Below are positions 1-6,465 of a stretch of DNA of 10,002 nt, in pieces. Made by a program: the position numbers and the translations under genes. Numbering within the stretch: position 1 is the first letter of the stretch; every line of letters begins with the position of its first letter. This stretch comes from Thiotrichales bacterium (GTDB taxonomy: Bacteria > Pseudomonadota > Gammaproteobacteria > UWMA-0217), in assembly GCA_024763135.1 (NCBI GenBank), contig JANTGD010000103.1:1-10002 (forward strand). Reading direction: 5' to 3'. The notes beneath the pieces were generated by a model that saw nothing but the letters and a program-made list of their open reading frames with translations, was not told the origin of the DNA and ran no database searches.

Positions 1-46
1 TCGGAAAAACTCGTGGTCACCTTATTGGTGATGAGAGGTTTTTCTG
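1..46. repeat. Imperfect inverted repeat at the window edge
   Basis: Bases 1-12 (TCGGAAAAACTC) are nearly the reverse complement of 33-46, and the inner arms TCACC (17-21) and GGTGA (27-31) enclose the loop TTATT. RNA from either strand could fold into a long interrupted hairpin. It lies beyond the end of the sctO operon, so it could be a terminator-like structure or the edge of another repeat, but the window cuts it off and neither reading is established. I see no convincing gene in 47-152. Confidence 0.35.
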
Positions 47-152
47 ATTTGCCAGGTGCACCAAGAGCTTGCGTGGACTTTTGTGATCCAACTGAGGATT
101 TTAGGATTATTGAAGACAGGCCGTGCTGAGCACGACATAGTATGGTGCCGGG

Positions 153-320
153 TTAATGAAGCTCTGATCAATTCGTAACACGGCATCTTGCGGCGCAAAA
201 ACGCCCACTTCTGCGTTGCAGATCTTCGCAATAGCCAGCTGTTACCTGCGATCTGGGCCTTTAACTGGACGATTTTTCACCACAATCTGCTCGCGCCAGT
301 ATCAATCAGAGCTTCCTTAA
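153..320. mobile_element. MITE-like element, family A, copy 1
   Basis: This 168-bp stretch is bounded by TTAA at both ends (153-156 and 317-320). Inside the TTAA the left end reads TGAAGCTCTGATC and the right end, read inward, GGAAGCTCTGATT, so the left end has one substitution relative to copy 2. By eye it matches copy 2 (5806-5973) at about 150 of 168 positions, with no indel and in the same orientation. No transposase fits in this length, so it would have to be moved in trans. Ends starting GGAAG plus a 4-bp TTAA duplication resemble the IS5 group (target YTAR), but that parent is an inference. The element sits 64 bp past the sctO stop codon. Confidence 0.8.
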
Positions 321-384
321 TATGAATTGTCTTAGCTAGATTCGGTATCGCCTCCACGCGGATGTGATTGCTAAGCGCCTGGGT

Positions 385-888
385 TTAATTTTTTCCCGAA
401 ACATTTCGGGAAAAACTATGTTGTAGCAACGTCATCTCTTCTGACTCCGCTTCCTCTTTTTGCGTGGCGATTTTTTGTGCTTCATGCGTTCGCGCGGTGA
501 GAAATGCCTCAAACTTCTCCCGCGCCTGCACTGCTTTGGCAAGCGCAGTGCGAACTTCATTCAAGCGTTGATGTGCGTGCGTGAGATCCTGTTTGGCGCG
601 CTTCAAGGCGTCTTCCAACGCATGCTCCTGTTGTGCCAATGCGTCGAATTTTGCCCGATAGTCCAACAATCCCCTGGGGTCACTCGGTTTTTGATGTAGC
701 TCGGCGTAAATTTCCTCTTGCCGGGTCAAGCGCCATTGCCGATAAGCATGCAATTGCAGCTCATTCTGTTGAAGCTGCTTGCGGCAAGCATCCAGGTATT
801 GATTGGCATTGGCTACCCGATTTCGCTGGCGGTCTTCACGATACTGCTTAATTTGGAATAAAGCTTGGTAGGAACGGCTCATACTCAT
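385..888 (-). CDS. sctO: T3SS central stalk protein SctO (YscO/FliJ-like)
   Basis: SctO proteins are coiled-coil stalks that sit in the ring of the SctN ATPase and link it to the export gate SctV, in the same way as flagellar FliJ. This 167-residue protein has the expected size and almost continuous helical, charged, Ala/Gln/Glu/Arg-rich sequence. Two long heptad-like stretches (about 10-75 and 80-155) with no predicted membrane segment would fold as a helical hairpin. Sequence conservation in this family is low, so the call rests mainly on size, coiled-coil character and position directly after sctN. The ATG at 888 overlaps the sctN stop in an ATGA arrangement. A second Met at codon 3 is possible. 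SctO is the last gene of the operon, and its final codons contain a perfect 12-bp palindrome. Confidence 0.85.
   Translation of the reverse strand: MSMSRSYQALFQIKQYREDRQRNRVANANQYLDACRKQLQQNELQLHAYRQWRLTRQEEIYAELHQKPSDPRGLLDYRAKFDALAQQEHALEDALKRAKQDLTHAHQRLNEVRTALAKAVQAREKFEAFLTARTHEAQKIATQKEEAESEEMTLLQHSFSRNVSGKN
390..415. repeat. Perfect 12-bp palindrome within the 3' end of sctO
   Basis: TTTTTCCCGAAA (390-401) and TTTCGGGAAAAA (404-415) are exact reverse complements separated by CA. The palindrome encodes the last residues of SctO (FSRNVSGK) and ends 3 bases before the stop codon. As RNA it gives a strong stem at the very end of the operon transcript. The U-rich arm comes before the G/C core, not after it, so it is not a standard intrinsic terminator. 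It could protect the 3' end of the mRNA or bind a protein. Confidence 0.6.
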
Positions 889-2210
889 AGTCCACTGAGT
901 TCCTTGAGTTGTGAAAGTGTCAGTTCAAAATCCGCGTGATAATTGACCGCCTGTTTCAACAAGGTCTGAATGGCTGCGTATTTGTCAATCGCTTCATCGG
1001 CTTGGGGGTCCGAGCCACGCTGGTACTCCCCCACCCGTATCAGTAACTCGATTTCTTTGTATTTTGCAATCAAGTCACGCAGTTTTCCCGCAGCTGCGCG
1101 ATGCTCTTCTGACACAATGGTCGGCATCACGCGGCTCAAGCTATGGAGCACGTCGATCGCCGGATAGTGGTTAGCGGCAGCGAGTTCCCGAGATAATGTG
1201 ATATGCCCATCCAGTATCGATCGCGTTTCATCCGCGACTGGTTCGTTCATATCGTCCCCTTCCACAAGGACGGTATAGAATGCGGTAATCGAACCTCGGT
1301 CCGAATTGCCCGCGCGTTCCATGAGCCGGGGTAAAATTGCAAATACCGATGGTGGGAAACCGCGCCGCGTAGGGACCTCTCCTGCGGCAAGGCCGATTTC
1401 CCTTTGGGCGCGCGCAAACCGAGTGACCGAATCCATCAACAACATGACACGCAGACCCTGATCTCGAAAATACTCTGCAATCGTCGTGGCGACGAACGCT
1501 GCTTTGACCCGTTCCATGGCGGGTCGGTCCGACGTGGACACGACTACCACGGAATTGGCCATACCGTCCGGCCCCAAGGTCTGTTCAATGAATTCCCGCA
1601 CCTCGCGCCCGCGCTCACCTATGAGCGCTATGATCGTGATATCTACCGCCGCATGCTTAACGAGCATGCCCATCAACGTGCTTTTACCCACGCCCGCCGC
1701 GGCAAAAATCCCCATGCGCTGTCCCTCACCACAGCTCGCGAAAGCATCAAGCGCCTTAACACCCAGCGGCAGGGTAGTCTCAATCAATCGTCGGCGCAGG
1801 GGGTTGGGTGGTTCTGCAATTACCGGGTAGCGCTCAGCCATATGTGGTGCGGGATCGTAAAGGCCATCGATCGTTTCACCCAAACCGTTAAGCACCCGTC
1901 CGCGCAATTCCGGCCCCACCGGGATGTCGTGTTGCGTGCCAGTAGGTGTGACCTCAGTATTCGGTGAAATCCCCACCATGTCGCCCAATGGCGTCAGCAG
2001 TGCCACATCACGTTCAAACCCCACGACTTCTGCAGACAGCGCTTCCCCGCTGCCCGGGTTCGACAGCATGCAGGTCTCGCCAATGCTCGCACTTGGAATC
2101 ACTGCCCGGATTACCGTTCCGGCCACTTGGGTAACCCGTCCCTTGGCGGGATACGGCGTAAAGCTTTCGATGCATTCCTGCAGAATTTCTCCAACATACT
2201 CCAGGCTCAT
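885..2210 (-). CDS. sctN: T3SS export ATPase SctN
   Basis: This is the hexameric ATPase at the cytoplasmic base of the T3SS, which strips chaperones and unfolds substrates before export. It is 441 residues long, normal for the FliI/YscN/F1-beta family. The P-loop is AAAGVGKST (170-178), followed by LIGERGREV (196-204), the Walker B strand LLMD with Asp260, and the family stretch FAILPRLMERAG (290-301). SILDGHITLSREL (331-343) and SLSR (357-360, Arg360 a likely arginine finger) are also typical. The N-terminal beta-barrel spans about 22-90, and the C-terminal helical domain from about 360 carries chaperone/SctO contacts. The ATG at 2210 overlaps the sctV stop by 4 bases and has AGGTGG upstream. 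The first P-loop Gly is Ala here, as is common in T3SS ATPases. The enzyme looks intact. Confidence 0.97.
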   Translation of the reverse strand: MSLEYVGEILQECIESFTPYPAKGRVTQVAGTVIRAVIPSASIGETCMLSNPGSGEALSAEVVGFERDVALLTPLGDMVGISPNTEVTPTGTQHDIPVGPELRGRVLNGLGETIDGLYDPAPHMAERYPVIAEPPNPLRRRLIETTLPLGVKALDAFASCGEGQRMGIFAAAGVGKSTLMGMLVKHAAVDITIIALIGERGREVREFIEQTLGPDGMANSVVVVSTSDRPAMERVKAAFVATTIAEYFRDQGLRVMLLMDSVTRFARAQREIGLAAGEVPTRRGFPPSVFAILPRLMERAGNSDRGSITAFYTVLVEGDDMNEPVADETRSILDGHITLSRELAAANHYPAIDVLHSLSRVMPTIVSEEHRAAAGKLRDLIAKYKEIELLIRVGEYQRGSDPQADEAIDKYAAIQTLLKQAVNYHADFELTLSQLKELSGL

Positions 2211-4306
2211 GCGTTGGCCACCTGTGTGTCGAAACCAACTTTACCCAGGGGTTGTACCGTGATTTCCGGTGCAAGTTCCTGATAGGACAAGACCGGTAGA
2301 TCGTGAAAATCCATAGCGATGAGCTTACGCACATGGCGTCTCAGATCCAGAGTCGTTAGCAGGGCGGGGCGCGCCCCACCCTGCAGTGATTGCCCCAATT
2401 GCGTGCGCAACGACTGTAAGAGATGATTGGACGCCTCAGGCTCAAGCGCGAGATAACTGCCCGTTGGAGTTTGGCGAATGCTGTCTCTAAGCGTACCTTC
2501 AATCGCTGGATCGACCAGTAATACGGGCAGCACATTCTGCCCTGCGCTGTAGCGATAACTGATCTGGCGTTTGAGATTGACGCGGATGAACTCCGCCAAT
2601 TGCTCGGTCTTTTGCTCCTGGGGCGCCCATTCAACAACCGCTTCCAGAATCGAGCGCAAATCTCGAATGGAGACATTTTCGGCCACCAGCCGGCGTAAGA
2701 CATCCGCGATTTTGTGTAAAGGGATGGCCCGCAAGGCCTCCTTGACCAACTCCCCATATTGCCCTTCCATGCGCGTCAATAACTGGTGGGTTTCCTGTGT
2801 ACCAACAAACTCCTCTGCATGGCGGCTCAGCACGTGGGCAAGGTGGTGACTGAGAATTGCGGGCGGGGAGAGCGTTTTGATCTGATGCTCCTGCAGAGTG
2901 GGGGCATATTCTGGGTCCACCCACACCGTTGGTACCTGAGGTAAAAAAGCCTCATCACGCTCATAGGGCACTCCCAGCAATTCCAAATCTTCAACCTGCG
3001 GGGTTAGCAGCCGATTGACGCCCAGCTTACCTTGGGCTACGGGAATGTCGTTGAGATAAATTCGATAGCCGTCCTCATCCAGTGCATTGCTATAGCGTAA
3101 ATGCACGCCAGGAAACGGGACCCCTAGATAAGTATAGAGTGCGGCACGCACTTTACCGAGTTCGGCATTGAGCATGGGAGCAGACAGCACGGGGCGCACC
3201 GCCTCGGCCAATTCTAAAATAATCGGAACGCTTGGCTGTGGCTCGCCAACTTTTTCGCCTTCGACCGACAGCCTGCCCCGATCGAGTACAGACACATTGG
3301 GAATTTCCTGTGCAAAGGGATCTTCCGCCTCTCGCTGCATCCGATGCAACACGAGTCCCAGCGCACCAATGACAAGACCGAGGATGAGAAAGATGGGCGT
3401 AGGAAACCCCGGAATCAGCGCAAAACCAAATAAAATGACCGCGCCAATCATCAAGGCATTGGGTTGAGCCATGACCTGTCTGCCAATATCTGCACCCAGA
3501 TTGACCGCATCGTCGGAAGTTACGCGGGTCACAATGATGCCTGAGGTAATGGCAATAAACAGCGCCGGGATCTGTGAAACGAGCCCGTCACCGATGGTCA
3601 AAATGGCATACAGTTCTAGCGCCTCGCCCACCGACATCCCATTTTGGAAAACGCCGATTGAGATGCCTCCCAGAATATTCACCAGAATAATCAGAATACC
3701 TGCGATTGCATCGCCCTTGACGAATTTCATGGCACCATCCATGGCGCCGTAAAGCTGACTTTCCCGCTCCAAATCACTGCGCCGCTTACGCGCTTGTTCC
3801 ATGGTAATCAGCCCGGAGCGTAAATCACTGTCGATACTGATCTGTTTCCCAGGCATGCCGTCCAGAGAAAACCGCGCACTGACTTCTGCAACCCGCTCCG
3901 ATCCTTTGGTGATTACGATGAATTGAACCAAGGTGATAATCAAGAAAATGACCATTCCCACGATCAAACTACCCGCGACGACGAAATCCCCGAAAGTAAA
4001 AATAATGGCGCCGGCGTCGGCTTGTAGCAGAATCAGCCGCGTGGTGGTAATCGAAAGCGCCAAACGAAACAACGTGGTCAACAATAAGACGGAGGGGAAC
4101 GATGCGAAAGCGACCGGCGTTTTAATGTACACCGACACCATCAACAGAATCACGGCCGTGGCCATATTCAGTGCGATGAGCATATCGACCAGCCAAGTGG
4201 GCATAGGCAGTATCATCATAAAGATAATGCCTACCAACATCATGGCCAACGCAATATCGGTGCGCTCTGTTAATTTCAACAGTGGACCATGTAATGCGCT
4301 CAACAT
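2207..4306 (-). CDS. sctV: T3SS export gate protein SctV (LcrD/FHIPEP family)
   Basis: SctV is the inner-membrane export gate; its cytoplasmic domain forms a nine-subunit ring that receives substrate-chaperone complexes above the ATPase. The 699 residues fit the FHIPEP family. Hydrophobic segments lie in about 18-33, 38-60, 68-92, 107-133, 200-220, 238-260, 284-300 and 304-320. The family loop carries RFSLDGMPGKQ (145-155), and TIGDGLVSQIPAL (237-249) is the classic signature. A soluble region from about residue 345 to the end matches the ring-forming cytoplasmic domain. The ATG at 4306 shares one base with the sctY stop and has GGAG 8 bases upstream. Its position after sctX-sctY matches Yersinia yscX-yscY-lcrD, in keeping with the known contact of SctX/SctY with SctV. 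Confidence 0.97.
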   Translation of the reverse strand: MLSALHGPLLKLTERTDIALAMMLVGIIFMMILPMPTWLVDMLIALNMATAVILLMVSVYIKTPVAFASFPSVLLLTTLFRLALSITTTRLILLQADAGAIIFTFGDFVVAGSLIVGMVIFLIITLVQFIVITKGSERVAEVSARFSLDGMPGKQISIDSDLRSGLITMEQARKRRSDLERESQLYGAMDGAMKFVKGDAIAGILIILVNILGGISIGVFQNGMSVGEALELYAILTIGDGLVSQIPALFIAITSGIIVTRVTSDDAVNLGADIGRQVMAQPNALMIGAVILFGFALIPGFPTPIFLILGLVIGALGLVLHRMQREAEDPFAQEIPNVSVLDRGRLSVEGEKVGEPQPSVPIILELAEAVRPVLSAPMLNAELGKVRAALYTYLGVPFPGVHLRYSNALDEDGYRIYLNDIPVAQGKLGVNRLLTPQVEDLELLGVPYERDEAFLPQVPTVWVDPEYAPTLQEHQIKTLSPPAILSHHLAHVLSRHAEEFVGTQETHQLLTRMEGQYGELVKEALRAIPLHKIADVLRRLVAENVSIRDLRSILEAVVEWAPQEQKTEQLAEFIRVNLKRQISYRYSAGQNVLPVLLVDPAIEGTLRDSIRQTPTGSYLALEPEASNHLLQSLRTQLGQSLQGGARPALLTTLDLRRHVRKLIAMDFHDLPVLSYQELAPEITVQPLGKVGFDTQVANA

Positions 4307-4716
4307 CAGCGCTGCTCCGGTATCGGTTTGTCGCCGGTCTTCGGTGGTGCCAGAAGAAGTCGGCGCCAGAGCTGGCGCGCTTCATCCTTACGCTGCAAGC
4401 GCAACAATGCTTGCATAACAAGCATTTGAAGCACCTTGGGAGTGGTGCTTCCTTGTTCTTCAAACGCAGATTGGACGTGAAGTACGCCCGAATAGTCTCC
4501 CCGGTGGAACAAAGAAAAAGCCAATGAGGCCGCAATCTGGGCATGCTGAGGCAACTGCCGATGAAGACAGACAAACACGCGTTCGGCCTTGTGAAACTGC
4601 CCTGTTTTAAGGTACTGATAGCCCACCACGCGGAGCACATCAAGGTGAGCCGGTGCTAGCTTGACAATTCCTTTTGCAGACATCTGTGCGCCGCTTGCTT
4701 GCACTTGTGCAGACAT
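4306..4716 (-). CDS. sctY: T3SS chaperone SctY (YscY-like, TPR)
   Basis: This 136-residue protein is built of helical tetratricopeptide-like repeats. One is around 24-57 (VLRVVGYQYLKTGQFHKAER is typical), with further repeats at about 58-90 and 94-122. In Ysc-type systems YscY is a small TPR chaperone that binds YscX and helps it engage the export gate SctV; both are needed for early substrate export. The gene lies between the sctX candidate and sctV, as in Yersinia. The ATG at 4716 begins 3 bases after the sctX stop and is preceded by a G-run that can act as a ribosome binding site. Met12 (4683) has no such site. Other TPR chaperones, such as SctG, are possible from sequence alone, but gene order favours SctY. 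Confidence 0.8.
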   Translation of the reverse strand: MSAQVQASGAQMSAKGIVKLAPAHLDVLRVVGYQYLKTGQFHKAERVFVCLHRQLPQHAQIAASLAFSLFHRGDYSGVLHVQSAFEEQGSTTPKVLQMLVMQALLRLQRKDEARQLWRRLLLAPPKTGDKPIPEQR

Positions 4717-4719
4717 TGA

Positions 4720-5133
4720 CTACTGCCCCCCCGACTGCTGGCGGAGGGAAGCCACGTAGTTCATCAATTGCAACTCCTCGGTCAGCAGCTGGACCAACGC
4801 CTGACAGTCCACATCGCCCGACTGTTCTGCAGACTGTTGTAATGCGGCGGTTGCCTCATGCAATAGCCCCCGGTACTGCGCAGGCGAGAGAATGAGCGGA
4901 TCCCTGACGCTCGGCTTCAAGGCGTGCAATAGACTCGCCTCGCGGCCTCCGGCCTGAATTTGAACGGCAGCGAGTGTATCGGGCGCAGGGGCTTCGACCG
5001 GAGGCAATCCCCCCATAGACACCCCAGGATTGAACGCCGCAACCATCTCCGCGTCAGCAGCGGGTGGGTCATTCAGAACACCCACAACACCTTGCAAAAG
5101 ACTATCTTGAATAGATGCTTTATTCCCGTCCAT
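4720..5133 (-). CDS. sctX: T3SS early substrate/gate factor SctX (YscX-like)
   Basis: This is a soluble protein of 137 residues from the chosen start. The first 60 or so residues are low-complexity, Pro/Ala/Gly-rich and probably disordered, as expected for a secreted T3SS protein. The second half (about 68-132) is helical, with SPAQYRGLLHEATAALQQ and a final QLLTEELQLMNYVASL helix. That layout resembles the YscX C-terminus, where YscY binds. YscX is itself exported and is required for assembly in Ysc-type systems. I chose ATG 5133 because AGGGAG lies 8 bases upstream; an in-frame GTG at 5142 would put this site almost against the start. It overlaps the upstream STAS gene by 14 bp. The assignment relies on position before sctY-sctV plus architecture, since sequence similarity is weak by eye. 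Confidence 0.7.
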   Translation of the reverse strand: MDGNKASIQDSLLQGVVGVLNDPPAADAEMVAAFNPGVSMGGLPPVEAPAPDTLAAVQIQAGGREASLLHALKPSVRDPLILSPAQYRGLLHEATAALQQSAEQSGDVDCQALVQLLTEELQLMNYVASLRQQSGGQ

Positions 5134-5455
5134 CGCGGGCACTCCCTGACTTGGCGGTCACTTGATAGAGACGATCGAGCCCAGATAACGCAAGGCTTTG
5201 AACAACAGGAAGGGAAGCGTTCCTTATCATGAGTCTGACACGGGATCGCGCCTCCACAAAATAAGCTAATAAAACCCTTTGGCCCGCGCTGGTGATGTAG
5301 TCTACCTGCGAGAAATCCAACACCAGTGAGGTTACGCCCGAAGGTAAGGGAGCACTTAGCCAGCGTTGCAGCTGACTGCTCGAAATCCGCTCGATCGCAC
5401 CTTCGAGTTTATAAATCGTCACGCTCCCCTGGGTACTGCTTTTTAAGTAAAGCAT
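5120..5455 (-). CDS. STAS-domain protein, anti-sigma factor antagonist-like
   Basis: The whole 111-residue protein is one STAS domain of the SpoIIAA/RsbV type. The strand LVLDFSQVDYI (44-54) leads into TSAGQRVLL (55-63), the conserved loop-helix where the phosphorylatable serine sits (Ser56). In partner-switching systems, dephosphorylated STAS proteins sequester an anti-sigma kinase. Bordetella controls its T3SS with such a set (BtrU/BtrV/BtrW, BtrV being the STAS protein), and this gene is a plausible BtrV analogue. No kinase or PP2C phosphatase gene is in the window. It is the first gene of the leftward operon and overlaps sctX by 14 bp, so it is co-expressed with export components. No strong Shine-Dalgarno precedes ATG 5455. 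A structural role is an alternative. Confidence 0.85.
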   Translation of the reverse strand: MLYLKSSTQGSVTIYKLEGAIERISSSQLQRWLSAPLPSGVTSLVLDFSQVDYITSAGQRVLLAYFVEARSRVRLMIRNASLPVVQSLALSGLDRLYQVTAKSGSARDGRE

Positions 5456-5494
5456 CGTAATTTCATTGTCTGAATGAGTTATCGCTCACTGCTT

Positions 5495-5515
5495 CGCGAA
5501 AATATTCATTTCGCG
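5495..5515. promoter_or_regulatory. Dyad CGCGAAA-N7-TTTCGCG upstream of the STAS gene
   Basis: CGCGAAA (5495-5501) and TTTCGCG (5509-5515) are exact reverse complements separated by 7 bases. The dyad lies 40-60 bp upstream of the first gene of the leftward operon. It could be an operator or a hairpin in the mRNA leader. It does not match the PIP box spacing (TTCGC-N15-TTCGC) of HrpX/HrpB systems. The function is inferred from symmetry and position only. Confidence 0.4.
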
Positions 5516-5524
5516 GATGTTGTG

Positions 5525-5544
5525 GCTATGACAGAGGTCATAGC
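5525..5544. promoter_or_regulatory. Dyad GCTATGAC-N4-GTCATAGC upstream of the STAS gene
   Basis: Two perfect 8-bp arms (5525-5532 and 5537-5544) flank AGAG, giving a 20-bp dyad 70-89 bp upstream of the STAS start. This form suits a dimeric DNA-binding regulator. The left arm with one extra G (GGCTATGAC, 5524-5532) recurs exactly at 9400-9408, just upstream of the 73-residue protein gene, and with one change at 8991-8999. A shared T3SS operator is possible but unproven. Confidence 0.45.
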
Positions 5545-5668
5545 ATTTAGTTCCCCCGATGAAGACCCTGGAGTTGCACTGACGTGCAGACCCTTGAATT
5601 GAAATCGCAACGACTTACCATGGGTCGTCTGAGTAGCATAGTCGCCATTCAATCGATGGCTGCTAACA

Positions 5669-5802
5669 GGCTGTTGAAAAACTCTCAGGTGAGTGCGAGA
5701 CAAGGCAAAATCTGGAGAAAAAGCGCAGTTTACATGCAGTAAATGAGCATTTTGAGCCACAATTAACGTTGGGTCCTGCCAGCTGAGAGTTTTTCAACAA
5801 CC
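5669..5802. mobile_element. MITE-like element, family B, copy 1 (complete)
   Basis: The 20-base left end GGCTGTTGAAAAACTCTCAG (5669-5688) is matched by an inverted right end (5783-5802) with one mismatch. The inverted repeats extend imperfectly outward through TAACA on the left and TGTTA on the right. The 134-bp element has no room for a transposase. The first 91 bp match the second copy at 9912-10002 with a single substitution, so the family moved or was copied recently. Ends of this GGCTGTTGAAAAA type occur in some transposase families such as IS1182, but that parentage is from memory and uncertain. It lies in the intergenic region between the divergent T3SS blocks. Confidence 0.8.
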
Positions 5803-5805
5803 TTG

Positions 5806-5973
5806 TTAAGGAAGCTCTGATCAAATCGTAACACGGCATCTTGCGGCGCAAAATCGCCCACTTCTGCATTGCGGATCTTCGCAATCGCCAGCTATAACGT
5901 GCGATCCGCGCCTTGCACTGGACGATTTTTCACCACCATCTGCTCGCGCCAGAATGAATCAGAGCTTCCTTAA
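5806..5973. mobile_element. MITE-like element, family A, copy 2
   Basis: The element is 168 bp including TTAA at both ends. The terminal 16 bases TTAAGGAAGCTCTGAT (5806-5821) are perfectly inverted at 5958-5973. It is equal in length and about 90% identical to copy 1 at 153-320. Only TTG (5803-5805) separates it from the core of the family B element, and its left TTAA coincides with the outer TTAACA-like edge of that element. This suggests insertion into a TTAA at the family B end. Both copies hold the start of the same short minus-strand reading frame, which I read as a property of the element and not a gene. Confidence 0.85.
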
Positions 5974-6465
5974 TCACTGAAACAATTCGCGGATTATTCC
6001 AATTACAGCATACTCAACGCCAAGCTGTCCCGACACCTTCAAAAGCATGACCTTTGCCCTATGCCTTTAGACATAGCTTGCAGCATTGCCCCCCCCTCAT
6101 TCGCCCCAATGAAGTTAAAAAAGTTACCAATGCTCGGAAACTTTTTGCCTAGAACGCCATCAAAGCAGCATCAAACGAAAGATATGCCGCATATGCATGG
6201 GGTTACCAAGAAAGCGGCGGACCTAAAGCACTGCTGCCTCGTTCAGCCTCTATGCAATCAATGCAGACGTGACAGCCAACGAATGTTACTCCCAATCCAT
6301 TGCTTGTGGCCGGCTTCTTCGTTATTTCCGCGCTCGCTTAGTATCTGGCCGGGTGGATGCACCCTCGCTGCATACAAAAACCTTTCGATGACGGCCAAAC
6401 GATAAGCAAACTGAGTAGCCAATGAATTTTTTGCAATTTGGGTCAACTGATATGTTAGGCAACGC
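5974..6465. other. Intergenic region upstream of the sctC-like gene
   Basis: This 492-bp stretch has no gene I can support. A 114-codon open frame at 6061-6405 has no ribosome binding site and a Cys/Pro/His-rich product with no recognisable domain. The promoter of the rightward T3SS block should lie here, but I cannot point to a convincing -35/-10 pair. A TTGCAA (6431-6436) and a TATGTT (6451-6456) are only 14 bases apart. Confidence 0.5.

Noticed and set aside
22..231. 69-codon minus-strand frame
   Set aside because: Its first half lies in the family A repeat and the same start recurs in copy 2 (5663-5884) with a different continuation. It has no recognisable domain, so it is a repeat-derived frame.
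1404..1967. 187-codon plus-strand frame inside sctN
   Set aside because: It lies antisense to the intact, motif-bearing ATPase gene and has no domain of its own.
5493..5514. Possible PIP/hrpII box (TTCGC repeats)
   Set aside because: The two TTCGC are 12 bases apart instead of about 15-16, and on the plus strand they point away from the operon they precede. The symmetry is better described as a dyad.
5525..5557. Possible HrpL-type hrp box (GGAAC ... CCAC) on the minus strand
   Set aside because: GGAACT and CCACAA are present, but the spacing is 23 bases instead of 15-16.
6061..6405. 114-codon plus-strand frame upstream of the sctC-like gene
   Set aside because: It has no ribosome binding site, a Cys/Pro/His-rich product with no domain, and lies in an expected promoter region.
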